A stretch of 64,000 nucleotides of DNA from Deltaproteobacteria bacterium. GTDB lineage: Bacteria; UBA10199; JADGCS01. The stretch covers positions 19,935-83,934 of the forward strand of contig JACKPK010000008.1 in NCBI GenBank assembly GCA_024233595.1. The letters are read 5' to 3'. A model generated the notes under the pieces. It did not search any database. It saw only the letters and a program-made list of their open reading frames with translations, and had not been told where the DNA came from. The translations under genes were made by a program, and so were the position numbers. Below, in pieces: positions 53,740-62,495 of this stretch (position 1 is the first letter of the stretch; each line of letters begins with the position of its first letter).

Positions 53740-54104
53740 ATGTTCTCTTTTGAAAAACTTGATGTTTATCAACTCTCATTAGATTTTGCCAAACAGGTAG
53801 CCAACTACAAAAAACCAACCTCGAGGTCATTGGGTTTAATTGATCAAATTAAACGTGCATCAACATCAATTTCGCTAAATATTGCAGAAGGTTCAGGACG
53901 GTACGGAAAAGGTGAAAAAAACAATTTTACTCGATTGCAAAGGTTCTGCCTACGAATGTGTACCGTTAATTTCACTTTTGCATGAACTAGAACTAATTGA
54001 TCTAAAAACAATGGAAAATTGGAAAGAGACTCTGCAAAGAATTTGCAAAATTAATCTTATTTTTAAGAAAGATTTTCTAAAAGCCTTTTTTTATTTCTTT
54101 TTGA
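53740..54104 (+). CDS. four-helix-bundle protein (S23/23S rRNA intervening-sequence family), one frameshift
   Basis: The first 65 residues (MFSFEKLDVYQLSLDFAKQV, then DQIKRASTSISLNIAEGSGR) match the S23 family. After a one-base shift near 53,930 the second half continues (GSAYECVPLISLLHELELID). The repaired protein is about 120 residues, the size of the family. Members occur inside 23S rRNA intervening sequences or alone in many genomes, and function is unknown. The 3' end is uncertain because of T/A runs. Confidence 0.75.
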
Positions 54105-54107
54105 ACC

Positions 54108-54401
54108 CTAAACCACCACCACATCATTCACATTCAGTGGAAAATTCATCACCTTGGCGACAATAAAATAAAGCACCACCAGAGATCCAAAAAAAACAAC
54201 CAGCGATGACAAGGTGGAAGCGAGCGCAAAGACAGCGCCAATCATACCGATAAGAAAAACAAGCAGCGAAACTTGTCGCTTAGAACTTTGTTTCTGAAAC
54301 CCCGACTTACGAAGAAAGCCAAGAAAAGACTCACGCTGTCTGGAAAACTGATCCCAAACAAAATTGCGAAAATCCTGAACAACATGTCCCAAAGGTTTCA
54401 T
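54108..54401 (-). CDS. small membrane protein of unknown function
   Basis: About 97 residues if started at the ATG at 54401. A soluble basic part (1-50, FVWDQFSRQRESFLGFLRKS) precedes two membrane helices in VSLLVFLIGMIGAVFALAST and LVVFFGSLVVLYFIVA, with the end NVNDVVVV. No family is recognised. It converges on the S23-type gene. Confidence 0.5.
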   Translation of the reverse strand: MKPLGHVVQDFRNFVWDQFSRQRESFLGFLRKSGFQKQSSKRQVSLLVFLIGMIGAVFALASTLSSLVVFFGSLVVLYFIVAKVMNFPLNVNDVVVV

Positions 54402-54492
54402 GATTTGGCGGTAGCTGATTTTAATGGTCCTGACAATCCAAATGCGTGATTTTAGGATTTGCAATCAACACAAGCTCTCGTTAAGGAAAACC

Positions 54493-54840
54493 ATGTCTTC
54501 TGAATGCCCCTTGTGTCAGGGAAAGCGCCGTTTTTGGCAAAATATCTGCAAAGATTGTAAAACCCTTTTTAAAATCTTGCAGGCCAATATGGGCACCATG
54601 GGTCTATCGCAACTCATGGATGAGCTCATTGCCACAGGCATCCCTAAAGATAAAATTTATCGCTTTTTAAACACACCGCAAGAAGGCCAGGGTTCTCTCT
54701 TAGATCAAGTCACAGCCGGCCTCACCAACAACCTCGCCGAGGGCATGGGGGTTAAAGAAAAGCAGATGACAGCTGAGGATGTCCGGCGTATACGCGAGAA
54801 TCCTCACAAAATCGTGAGCACAAAACCATTGGATAATTAA
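54493..54840 (+). CDS. small zinc-ribbon-like protein
   Basis: A 115-residue protein with paired cysteines CPLCQGKRRFWQNICKDC at the N-terminus, probably one zinc-binding knuckle. The remainder is helical (MDELIATGIPKDKIYRFL) and has no other motif. The ATG at 54493 was chosen because the upstream extension overlaps the divergent gene. It is 2 bases before metF, hence probably co-transcribed. Function unknown. Confidence 0.6.
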   Translation: MSSECPLCQGKRRFWQNICKDCKTLFKILQANMGTMGLSQLMDELIATGIPKDKIYRFLNTPQEGQGSLLDQVTAGLTNNLAEGMGVKEKQMTAEDVRRIRENPHKIVSTKPLDN

Positions 54841-54842
54841 AC

Positions 54843-55712
54843 ATGAAATTCTCAGAACTTTACCAAGACGGTCAATTTCATCACTCGATCGAAGTCTTTC
54901 CACCCAAAACCGACAAAAGTCGCGAAACACTCATTACAGAACTCACCGCCTTACAAGCCACAAAGCCAGCTTACGTTTCGGTCACTTACGGTGCCATGGG
55001 CAGCACGCGCGACCTCACAAAAGACTTGGCGATCCAGATTCATGACGATTTTAAATGCCCCACAGCCTTTCACTTTACTTGTGTGGGAGCCGATCGCGAA
55101 GCCATCAAAAATTATGTTACGGAATTGGCTAACCGCGACCTCAAGCTAGTCGTTGCCTTACGAGGCGACAAACCGCAGAATCAAAGCACATTCACGCCAC
55201 CGCAAAATGGATTTCGTTACGCTTCTGAATTGGTCGGCTATTTAAAATCAATTGGTGATTTTAGCATTGCGGTTGCTGGTTACCCAGAAAAACACGCGGA
55301 AGCCGTCAGCTTAGAAGACGACATCAATCACCTTAAAGAAAAAGTCGATGCTGGGGCTGATATCATCATCACACAATTATTTTTTCAGAACGAACGCTAT
55401 TACGATTGGGTCGAAAAAATCAGAGCCAAAGGAATTAATATCCCTGTGGTGGCGGGCATCATGCCAATGAGAAACGCGGCCCAAATCAAGCGCATCACAG
55501 GGTTATGCGGTGCCTCTTTACCACAGGATTTATTATCACAAATAGAGCGCTTTCAAGACGATGCCGATTCAATTGTAAAACTAGGCATTGATCATGCCAG
55601 TAAGCAATGTCTTGATTTACGTAAACAAGGTGTTGCCGGCATTCACTTTTATTGTCTGAACAAAGCGGATTCTGTTTTGGCTGTGTTGAACAATATGGGA
55701 ATCAAATCATAA
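54843..55712 (+). CDS. metF: 5,10-methylenetetrahydrofolate reductase
   Basis: MetF reduces methylene-THF to methyl-THF for methionine synthesis, using FAD. The 289 residues show the catalytic Glu in HSIEVFPPKTDKSRE, VSVTYGAMGSTRD, FHFTCVGADREAI, the VVALRGDKP strand, DAGADIIITQLFFQNE and VPVVAGIMPMRN. It starts two bases after the zinc-ribbon gene and is followed 10 bases later by an acyl-CoA dehydrogenase. No SAM or cobalamin riboswitch precedes it. Confidence 0.95.
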   Translation: MKFSELYQDGQFHHSIEVFPPKTDKSRETLITELTALQATKPAYVSVTYGAMGSTRDLTKDLAIQIHDDFKCPTAFHFTCVGADREAIKNYVTELANRDLKLVVALRGDKPQNQSTFTPPQNGFRYASELVGYLKSIGDFSIAVAGYPEKHAEAVSLEDDINHLKEKVDAGADIIITQLFFQNERYYDWVEKIRAKGINIPVVAGIMPMRNAAQIKRITGLCGASLPQDLLSQIERFQDDADSIVKLGIDHASKQCLDLRKQGVAGIHFYCLNKADSVLAVLNNMGIKS

Positions 55713-55722
55713 GGAGTTAACC

Positions 55723-56865
55723 ATGGATCACGATATCCTGCGCCAGGAACTCAAAAAATTTGTCGTTAAACATTTAGAACCTGTTGCTCTTGAAGCCGAC
55801 GAGAAGGGCGTTTTTCCCATGGAAGTCTACCAAGCCTTTTGCGAAACGGGCTTTGGGGCTGTGTTTTTACCAGAAGAATTTGGCGGTGCCGCTAGCCTAA
55901 AAGGGCTTTTTATTGTCATGGAAGAATTAAGCCGTGTGTCTCCGGCCTTTGCCTTAGCCACCATGTCTAGCTTTCAACTTTTTGGTTACAACATTTGTAA
56001 GATTGGCACCGACGCTCAAAAAGAAAAATACCTAAAAGGCATTGTGTCCGATAAAAAAATTGGCGCCTGGGCTTTGACCGAACCCGACACTGGCAGCAAT
56101 GCTGTTGGCATCGAAACCTCAGCCAAAAAAGACGGTGATGATTACATCATCAAAGGATCCAAAACCTTCATCACCAATGCTCCCATTGCCGATTATTTCA
56201 TTGTGATCACACGCACAGGTGGAGAGGGCTTTGACTGCGCTTCGGCTTTTATTGTGGAACGCGAAATGAAAGGCGTTGCGGTGAGCGAGCCTTTTAAAAA
56301 ACATGGTCACCGTTCTTCGCCCACAGGACAAGTCTTTTTTGATGATGTGCGCGTGTCCAAGGATCAAATGCTTGGTCAAGAAGGCCGTGGTTTTTACGAC
56401 ATGAAGCATTCCTTAGATATTGAACGCGTTCTTGTTGGCCCCATGGTTTTGGGGATGTTAAAAGGCCTGCTTCACAAATGTGTGAACTACGCTGCTGGGC
56501 GCATTCAATTTGGCAAACCCATTTTAACTTACCAACTCATTCAAGAAAAAATTGCCAAAATGCGCACTCACATTGAACTCATTGAAGCTTGCAATGAACA
56601 GGCTCTTGTTCAGTATGAGCAAGGCAAGTCTCTTAAAAATCTGGCCACAGCATTAAAGCTGCACGCTGGACGCGCTTCCGTCGAAATGGGCAGCGAGGCC
56701 ATGCAGATTTTGGGTGGCAATGGCTACATGCACGAATACGGTGTCGAAATGTTCGCGCGCGACGCCAAGCTTTTGGAAATTGGCGGTGGCACCACCGAGA
56801 TGATGCTGCAAATCATGGCCAAAGAGGCCGTTCGGGATGTTTTGGGATTTGTGCCAAAAGTTTAG
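55723..56865 (+). CDS. acyl-CoA dehydrogenase
   Basis: A 380-residue flavoenzyme with ALTEPDTGSNAVGIET, the GSKTFITNAPIADYFIVI strand, DIERVLVGPMVLGM, YAAGRIQFGKPI and the C-terminal GGNGYMHEYGVEMFARDAKL. The catalytic-base position, usually in YEGTSEI, reads LEIGGGTTEMM; the Glu is present but the Gly-Thr-Ser spacing differs slightly. It might oxidise isovaleryl-CoA for the leucine pathway (with the MccB-like gene 15 kb away), but chain specificity cannot be read. Confidence 0.9.
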   Translation: MDHDILRQELKKFVVKHLEPVALEADEKGVFPMEVYQAFCETGFGAVFLPEEFGGAASLKGLFIVMEELSRVSPAFALATMSSFQLFGYNICKIGTDAQKEKYLKGIVSDKKIGAWALTEPDTGSNAVGIETSAKKDGDDYIIKGSKTFITNAPIADYFIVITRTGGEGFDCASAFIVEREMKGVAVSEPFKKHGHRSSPTGQVFFDDVRVSKDQMLGQEGRGFYDMKHSLDIERVLVGPMVLGMLKGLLHKCVNYAAGRIQFGKPILTYQLIQEKIAKMRTHIELIEACNEQALVQYEQGKSLKNLATALKLHAGRASVEMGSEAMQILGGNGYMHEYGVEMFARDAKLLEIGGGTTEMMLQIMAKEAVRDVLGFVPKV

Positions 56866-56885
56866 GCTTCATCTTGCCATCAATA

Positions 56886-56911
56886 CCACTTATACTATAT
56901 AATATAAGTGG
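56886..56911 (+). promoter_or_regulatory. palindromic operator/promoter of the VapBC-like pair
   Basis: CCACTTATA and TATAAGTGG form a perfect 9-bp inverted repeat around CTATATAA. The -10-like TATAAT (56898-56903) lies inside, and the first toxin-antitoxin codon is 15 bases downstream. Such operators are bound by the antitoxin-toxin complex. Confidence 0.8.
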
Positions 56912-56925
56912 AACGGAGGTGTATT

Positions 56926-57156
56926 ATGAGCCAAGTCACAATCTATCTTGATGATAAAACAGAACAAGCTGCCCGCAAAGCCGCAAAAGACTCGGGTCTT
57001 TCGCTAAGCCGTTGGATTGTTTCACTCATTAAACGTAAAGAAAAAACGGAATGGCCTGAAGGGTTCCAAAATATCGCTGGTAGCATAGAAGATTTTCCAG
57101 ATCCTGAAGATTTACGTAGGCAAACAATTGATGATATCCCAAGGGAAAAACTATAA
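56926..57156 (+). CDS. ribbon-helix-helix antitoxin (VapB-like)
   Basis: A 76-residue protein starting SQVTIYLDDKTEQAARKAA, a ribbon-helix-helix DNA-binding strand and helix, followed by LSLSRWIVSLIK. The C-terminal tail (DDIPREKL) is the usual toxin-binding part. GGAGGTG lies in front of the ATG at 56926. Its stop overlaps the toxin start by one base. Confidence 0.85.
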   Translation: MSQVTIYLDDKTEQAARKAAKDSGLSLSRWIVSLIKRKEKTEWPEGFQNIAGSIEDFPDPEDLRRQTIDDIPREKL

Positions 57157-57548
57157 TGTATTGCCTAGACACCAACACCATTATCTATTTTTTAAAGGGG
57201 CAGGGTAACGTTTCTAAAAAACTATTTAGTAAGCAACCTTCTCAAATCACAATCCCTTCTCTTGTTGTTTATGAATTAGAATATGGAGTCAAAAAGTCTG
57301 GTCATCCACGCCGGAATCAAAACACACTAGAAGAATTTCTTCGTCCATTTTCAGTTTTACCCTTTGACGAAAAGGTTGCAAACATCGCTGCAAAAATTCG
57401 TTACGATTTAGAAAAAATTGGAACTCCTATAGGGCCGATCGATACACTCATTGCTGCTACAGCCATGGCAAACGATAAAACACTAGTGACCCATAACGTA
57501 AAAGAATTTAAGAGAGTCAAAGGACTTAAAGACGAAGATTGGTTTTAA
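57156..57548 (+). CDS. PIN-domain ribonuclease toxin (VapC-like)
   Basis: The 130 residues form a PIN domain. The first acidic cluster is in CLDTNTIIYFLKG, the second Glu in VVYELEYGVKKS and the third Asp/Asp set in GPIDTLIAATAM, with LVTHNVKEF near the end; all four catalytic acidic positions are visible. VapC toxins cut tRNA or rRNA. Full length and intact, unlike the HepT/MntA pair elsewhere in this window. Confidence 0.92.
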   Translation: MYCLDTNTIIYFLKGQGNVSKKLFSKQPSQITIPSLVVYELEYGVKKSGHPRRNQNTLEEFLRPFSVLPFDEKVANIAAKIRYDLEKIGTPIGPIDTLIAATAMANDKTLVTHNVKEFKRVKGLKDEDWF

Positions 57549-58222
57549 CTCTGTGCTGATATATTAATTTCCCGATAATCCTCAATCACCGCGTCTGCCA
57601 TTTTGATTTTCTCTTTTGGCTGGCTATTGGTGATTGCGATCACATTCAAATCAGCCCCTTTGGCAGATTCAATGCCATGAGGCGAATCCTCTAACACCCA
57701 AACATCTGTTTTATTCAGCTCAGGTTTGATTTTTTTCATTTTGGTGAACGCCAATTGATAAGAGGCCGGGTCGGGTTTGCTTTTTTCGACATGATCAGCA
57801 GCAATAATAAAGTGAAAGTAATCTTTAATCTGCAGTGTCTTAAGCGCCACTTGAATTTCTTTTTCCAACGCACCAGACACCACAGCCAAATCAATACCTT
57901 TTTGATGCAATTTAAAAATCAAATCTAATACGCCATCAATCACGGGGATGTTTTGAGTGAAGGCCTCCAAAAAGAATTGTTGTTTGGCCTGCATCAGGTT
58001 TTTAAGCGTGTTCTTGTCTAACTCACGTCGGTTTTGTGTAAAGGCATGAGAAAAAAGTTGTTTGTCATCTAGACCAAAAAGACTCTCAAAGTATTCAGCA
58101 TGGTCAAGAGCAAGATCATGAGGGGCAAGAGCCAGATTGGCAGTCTCTAAATGCAAAGCTTCTGAATCCACAATGACGCCATCAAAATCAAAAAAGAACG
58201 CCTGCGGCGCAATGGAAATCAT
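57545..58222 (-). CDS. HAD-family phosphatase (phosphoglucomutase/phosphatase group)
   Basis: The 225-residue hydrolase has the nucleophile Asp in FFFDFDGVIVDSEALHLET, a helical cap (about 15-85), the Ser/Thr motif DLAVVSGAL, and the Mg Asp motif VWVLEDSPHGIESAKGADL. This set is common to beta-phosphoglucomutase-like and small sugar-phosphate phosphatases. The start overlaps the membrane-protein gene by four bases (ATGA) and it converges on vapC with a 4-base overlap. Confidence 0.88.
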   Translation of the reverse strand: MISIAPQAFFFDFDGVIVDSEALHLETANLALAPHDLALDHAEYFESLFGLDDKQLFSHAFTQNRRELDKNTLKNLMQAKQQFFLEAFTQNIPVIDGVLDLIFKLHQKGIDLAVVSGALEKEIQVALKTLQIKDYFHFIIAADHVEKSKPDPASYQLAFTKMKKIKPELNKTDVWVLEDSPHGIESAKGADLNVIAITNSQPKEKIKMADAVIEDYREINISAQS

Positions 58223-59130
58223 AAAGGTGCCTTCTGTTCTTCCAAGCCTTCTGGCAACGGAACTTTTTGAGATACAGTGTCTTCTTTTTGTTCTTCTTCA
58301 GGCACCATCGGGGCTTGTTCTGTGCTTTGTGTGGCGGGCTGTTTTTTTTCTTCTTTGGCCTGCACCGGAATTTTAGCTTTTGCCGCGCCTTTAAACACAG
58401 ATCGTTTTGCAGCATACTCGTCTTCGTCTTTTTTCTTTTTAGGAGCTCGGCCACGAAACAATCCCAAAGTCATGCGTAAAAAATAGAGAGGGACCACAGC
58501 AGCTAAAATTAACAAAGCATACTGCAGAGCAGGAATCACCGCATCCCACATCATGCTTTCTAAGGCCAATTCAGTGAAGTGCTTCAGGTAAATTGAGATC
58601 GCTAAAAAAATCCCCAACCCCAAACAAGCCGCTGGTGGGAAACGTAAAAACATCAGGTAATTTCGGGTGAGGGCTTTAAAAAATTTAGCAAAAGTGAATG
58701 CCGCTCCAAAACCAAACATGACGGCAAATAAATAAATGACTAAATCTTGTGGGCTGTGAACCAAAAGCTCGATGATGCTCAAGTCTAATTTAGAAGACTC
58801 GGGATCTAATGCGAATTTTTGTAAGAGCACTAAAAGACCAAATAAGCTGGAAACAGCAATCATCCCCGAAAAGACCCTATACAAAGCGGCTTTAAAACCA
58901 TAAAACTCAAAGATTAAATGGTGAAAAACATACGCAAAAAAAGGCAAAAAGAAATACAAAGACATTTCACCTGTGATGATGGGACCACGAACTTCTTCCC
59001 CGCTAATTTCTAGAACCTGAGGGAAGGGAATGCTTTTACTTTGCAAAAAAAAGGCCAGCACGAAACACGCTGTGGCCATTCCCGTGAGGAGATTTTGCAC
59101 AAAGTATGTTTTGGGATTAAGGGCTTTCAT
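58219..59130 (-). CDS. polytopic membrane protein of unknown function
   Basis: 303 residues with about six membrane helices (LTGMATACFVLAFFL, YFFLPFFAYVFHHLIF, VFSGMIAVSSLFGLLVLL, LVIYLFAVMFGFGAAFTFA, ACLGLGIFLAISIYL, ALLILAAVVPLYFL). A long cytosolic C-terminal tail is rich in Lys, Glu, Pro and Gln (about 225-303). I recognise no family. It sits in a run of minus-strand genes (3-base gap to the secreted protein gene). Confidence 0.65.
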   Translation of the reverse strand: MKALNPKTYFVQNLLTGMATACFVLAFFLQSKSIPFPQVLEISGEEVRGPIITGEMSLYFFLPFFAYVFHHLIFEFYGFKAALYRVFSGMIAVSSLFGLLVLLQKFALDPESSKLDLSIIELLVHSPQDLVIYLFAVMFGFGAAFTFAKFFKALTRNYLMFLRFPPAACLGLGIFLAISIYLKHFTELALESMMWDAVIPALQYALLILAAVVPLYFLRMTLGLFRGRAPKKKKDEDEYAAKRSVFKGAAKAKIPVQAKEEKKQPATQSTEQAPMVPEEEQKEDTVSQKVPLPEGLEEQKAPL

Positions 59131-59133
59131 TAC

Positions 59134-59886
59134 TTAGAAAGTACCATAGCCGACCCAGCGGATCCAGTTGTAATGTGAGTCCTCTTTGACACGAACCCAA
59201 AAGGGTTTGCCACCGGTCCGCCAAGGATCATAAACAAGCCCTTCTTGCATGTCTAAAGTACGCGGAACAAGCACGGCAACATTGTGTTCGGTGATTTTGC
59301 CAACATTGGCTTCGCCCCAAGTGATATCAAAAAAACGTCGCTCTTGTGGCCGGAGGTATTCTAAAAGATCTTCGGCCCAGTGTTTACAAGCACCGCGCTT
59401 ACGCACGCCAACGTCGATCATCATGTTGTGCACGATCGGGATAAAAATACTTTTGTACTTTTCTTTGAGCTCGGCTGTTTTGTTAATCAAAGAGACCGCA
59501 AGCCAAGTGCTTTCTGCGTGCAAGGCTTTTTGACGCTCTTCTGCCAAACTCATTTTATCTAAATAAATAGCTTTAAGAGAATCGCGAAGCTCACGCACTG
59601 GTTCAAGCTCTTCAAGCTGTTCTTCCAAGCTGAGGTAGCGATCACGAAGCAGGGCTTCTTCTTTGCTGTAGCGGTATTTTTGTGTGCCTCTGTGTCTTTT
59701 GAAACGACGCAATAAACTGGCACGGGTGTTTTGCTCAATGGCGTCAAACTCAGAACGCAGGCCTTGGTAGACCTCGTCAAAGTTTGCCGCTGTGATTTTT
59801 AGGGTGTCTGCTTTAGCGAAAACGGGAACACAAAATAACAAAGACGCTAAAGCGCTCCATAAGATAAAGTATTTGTGATGCTTCAT
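59134..59886 (-). CDS. secreted protein with papain/transglutaminase-like Cys-His-Asp residues
   Basis: A 250-residue protein with a signal peptide (FILWSALASLLFCVPVFA), then a charged helical region (about 30-140). The C-terminal half has GACKHWAEDLLEYL (Cys about 175), EHNVAVLVPR (His about 210) and LVYDPWRTGG (Asp about 228). This spacing and context resemble the transglutaminase-like cysteine peptidase triad. Family assignment is by pattern only. The gene is 46 bases after the third surface lipoprotein gene of the riboswitch operon, so it may belong to that transcript. Confidence 0.6.
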   Translation of the reverse strand: MKHHKYFILWSALASLLFCVPVFAKADTLKITAANFDEVYQGLRSEFDAIEQNTRASLLRRFKRHRGTQKYRYSKEEALLRDRYLSLEEQLEELEPVRELRDSLKAIYLDKMSLAEERQKALHAESTWLAVSLINKTAELKEKYKSIFIPIVHNMMIDVGVRKRGACKHWAEDLLEYLRPQERRFFDITWGEANVGKITEHNVAVLVPRTLDMQEGLVYDPWRTGGKPFWVRVKEDSHYNWIRWVGYGTF

Positions 59887-59932
59887 ACCCCTGTACTGAC
59901 CGCAATCACGACTAAAATCAAGAATTCAAAAC

Positions 59933-61204
59933 TCAGTCACGGACACCGTTAATGATCACCAAAGCATCCAGGTCAAAACCACCGGGATTAGGGTAAGCAT
60001 CATCTTCGGAAGGCAAACAGAGACCAATGTCTTTTATTTTTAAAAACCGCACCGTGCTCATGCCATGATCCGTTCCCAAATCGGCTAAATCAAAAGTGTC
60101 GCCACCAGAAAGAGCAGGGTCTAAATAATCTTCAGTTTCTAAATCACTATTCACTACACCCACACCGGCACAGCCAGCGTAAACTTCGTCTTCGTCATAT
60201 TGATCACAAGCAAAGCTAAAGTAGTTTTCGCCATCTTCACTGACACTGATCTCAGCACACTCGTACCAGGGATAAAATGGATTTTCGAAAATCGTAAAAT
60301 CGGGGCCATCACCATCGACCGGCAAGTAGTTTGCAAACTCAATGATGAGTTCACCACCAGATCCCAATGACACCACATCCAAAGAGCCACCAGGCACACC
60401 GTAAGTGATTTCTGGGAACTCATCACGACCAAATGTTGTGTCATCCACAAAACCCTCGCTATAAAAAGTCATGTCGTCGTTCAAAAAACGATCCGCAAGG
60501 GTTGCCGGTTCTTCTGATTCAAGCCAGGCTATTTCCTCTTCGCTATCTTCTTCAATAACCTCATCAGGCTCTGCTTCTGATTCACCACCAGATTGGCGGT
60601 GGCCATTGCCACCATTGGAAAAGTCATTGTCATCGACAACACCAATATCAAAGACCTCTTGGTCTCCAGATTTTTGTGTCAGATCATCTTCGCTTGCTTG
60701 CTCTTCATTTGAGCTCTGATCGTTATCAGAGATTGATTCAGTTTCTAAAACCAAGTCCTTGGGATTTTTTACATTCACAGCCAAAACCACTGTTTTATTC
60801 AAAACACTGGCCAGAACATGTGTGCTGCCAAGACCGCGTGCTCGCAATAATCCATTTACAGAAACACTCACAATGGAATCGTCGTTGCTATACCAAATAA
60901 TCTCCTGCGTCTCGCCATCGGGGGCATCCAAATAACGCGTGGCTTTCTTTAAGGTGTTCGCGTCTTGATCATAACTCACCAGCAAAGACAGTTGTTTTAA
61001 TTCATTTGCAAAAAGATTGAGCTGATCACCAGCTGTAAAAGCAATGCTCTTGATTGTGGCACTGGTGGAGGACTCCGATTCAGAAAGTGACGTCGTTGTG
61101 TCTTCAAGAGTGCTTTGCGTTGTTGTGTCAAAGGTGCTGGCCTCCCCAAAACAGGCGTTCAGGGCCAAGCTCATCAAAATTAAAATCATCGCATTCTTTT
61201 TCAT
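59933..61204 (-). CDS. surface lipoprotein with BIG2-like domain and C-terminal cell-surface domain
   Basis: The 423-residue product starts KKNAMILILMSLALNAC, a lipoprotein signal with lipobox LNAC. A BIG2/Ig-like domain (about 55-165; IKSIAFTAGDQL, VSVNGLLRARG) is followed by an acidic linker and a C-terminal domain (about 260-420; ELIIEFANYLPVDGDGPDFT, AEISVSEDGENYF, GGFDLDALVIING). I know similar C-terminal domains from cell-surface proteins of Bacteroidetes and deltaproteobacteria that are often found behind cobalamin riboswitches. It is the third gene of the riboswitch-led operon; the neighbour's stop is one base away. Confidence 0.75.
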   Translation of the reverse strand: MKKNAMILILMSLALNACFGEASTFDTTTQSTLEDTTTSLSESESSTSATIKSIAFTAGDQLNLFANELKQLSLLVSYDQDANTLKKATRYLDAPDGETQEIIWYSNDDSIVSVSVNGLLRARGLGSTHVLASVLNKTVVLAVNVKNPKDLVLETESISDNDQSSNEEQASEDDLTQKSGDQEVFDIGVVDDNDFSNGGNGHRQSGGESEAEPDEVIEEDSEEEIAWLESEEPATLADRFLNDDMTFYSEGFVDDTTFGRDEFPEITYGVPGGSLDVVSLGSGGELIIEFANYLPVDGDGPDFTIFENPFYPWYECAEISVSEDGENYFSFACDQYDEDEVYAGCAGVGVVNSDLETEDYLDPALSGGDTFDLADLGTDHGMSTVRFLKIKDIGLCLPSEDDAYPNPGGFDLDALVIINGVRD

Positions 61205-61205
61205 T

Positions 61206-62459
61206 TTATTCTCCTGCAAACGAAACACCCGCTGCAATGGGTTCAAGATCAGAACCTTGTTGCGCAAAAGCATTTTCGGAATAAACACGCACAACAGGGG
61301 AAGAAGCTCCCGAGCTGGTGCTGATCGCACGGTGACTCACCCAAATAAATCCGTTTTGCACAAAAACATCGCGGATATCATTATTCCAATCGATGAGCGT
61401 TTCAAAATCTGAACTGAGGCTCGCTTGCCGGATCAATTGAGATTCAAATTGAAAGCTTTCTAAATCGTAACGAGACACCACAAAATAAACACCTTCATTG
61501 CCCACACGCACACGTTCGACATAGCCACCCAATTCATCATCGCTCAGGTGATCAAGCACAGACAACTCATTGTCTAAAAGATGATTCACGCGTACCCAAG
61601 AGATGCCACCAAAATCCCCAGCCGCCTGAAAGTCATGCGTGCAGCTCACAGCAAGAACAGTAGAAGAGGAAGTTTGTGAGAGCTTGCCAAAATCAGATGG
61701 GTTGTAACAATCCGGCAAGGCAATGCTCTGGTCGATTTTATTTGTGGCTAAATCGATCACACCCACAATGCCGGGTGAAACAGAAGAAAAGGTGTTTGAT
61801 TCCAAATCTTGTAAAAGCACAAAGAGCAAATCGTCGACAATCAACAAGCGCTGCGCATTGGCTTGTTTGTCGCCATCATCATCCAAATGATTGTAAAACG
61901 ACCAACGCTGGGTGATTTCGCCCGTGTCTAAATCAAGTGCCACAACATCACCTGGGTCACCAGAGGCATCAACATTGTTTTTGTCTGCTGTGGGATTATA
62001 AAGAGCAATGTAGGCCACATTGTCTTTGACTGCGATCGCAACAGGATTTGTGCCGTTACCCACCGAATACTGCGATAAGGTTTTGTAGGGTGCGCTGGCG
62101 TTGTAAGGATCCACCACCTGGATGTTGTCGGTGCTAATGGAATTAAAATTGCCGCCCGCGTGCAAAATGTAAAGAAGCTCATCTTGCCACAGAAGATTGG
62201 CTTCGGTTCCCAAAAAGGCCAGACCAGAATTAGCCATGCTCGCTGCACCAGAGGACAAGCTCAATTCATAGAGCTGACCACTGCTCGTGTAATCGGTCGC
62301 AAACAAAAACACCTGACTATCTGGTGTTTCGGAAGAAAGAGACGTGTCGGTATCAGTCGAATCATTTTGATCACTGTTAGTCGACACCGCTGTGTTGGTG
62401 ACCGAACCGCAGTTGATGGCGGCTAGCAAAAAAATGCTGATTAAAATTTTATTTTTCAT
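61206..62459 (-). CDS. beta-propeller surface lipoprotein, BtuG-like candidate (second of operon)
   Basis: A lipoprotein (KNKILISIFLLAAINCGS, lipobox AAINC) with a Ser/Thr/Asp-rich linker and a 370-residue propeller of repeated four-strand blades (VFLFATDYTSSGQLYELSL, GDVVALDLDTGEITQRWSFY, GIVGVIDLATNKIDQSIALP). The blade spacing of about 45-50 residues fits a six- or seven-blade fold of the YncE/YVTN kind. Bacteroidetes BtuG proteins, which capture cobalamin at the surface, have this architecture. The ligand is inferred from the riboswitch; the DxDxDG segment (YNHLDDDGDKQ) might bind calcium. Confidence 0.75.
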   Translation of the reverse strand: MKNKILISIFLLAAINCGSVTNTAVSTNSDQNDSTDTDTSLSSETPDSQVFLFATDYTSSGQLYELSLSSGAASMANSGLAFLGTEANLLWQDELLYILHAGGNFNSISTDNIQVVDPYNASAPYKTLSQYSVGNGTNPVAIAVKDNVAYIALYNPTADKNNVDASGDPGDVVALDLDTGEITQRWSFYNHLDDDGDKQANAQRLLIVDDLLFVLLQDLESNTFSSVSPGIVGVIDLATNKIDQSIALPDCYNPSDFGKLSQTSSSTVLAVSCTHDFQAAGDFGGISWVRVNHLLDNELSVLDHLSDDELGGYVERVRVGNEGVYFVVSRYDLESFQFESQLIRQASLSSDFETLIDWNNDIRDVFVQNGFIWVSHRAISTSSGASSPVVRVYSENAFAQQGSDLEPIAAGVSFAGE

Positions 62460-62495
62460 AATTTTTTCTCATGGCTGTTGTCTTAAAATGATTTT

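Noticed and set aside
54108..54464. Longer start for the small membrane protein at 54464
   Set aside because: It would overlap the divergent zinc-ribbon upstream region and adds an unconvincing segment; the ATG at 54401 fits better.
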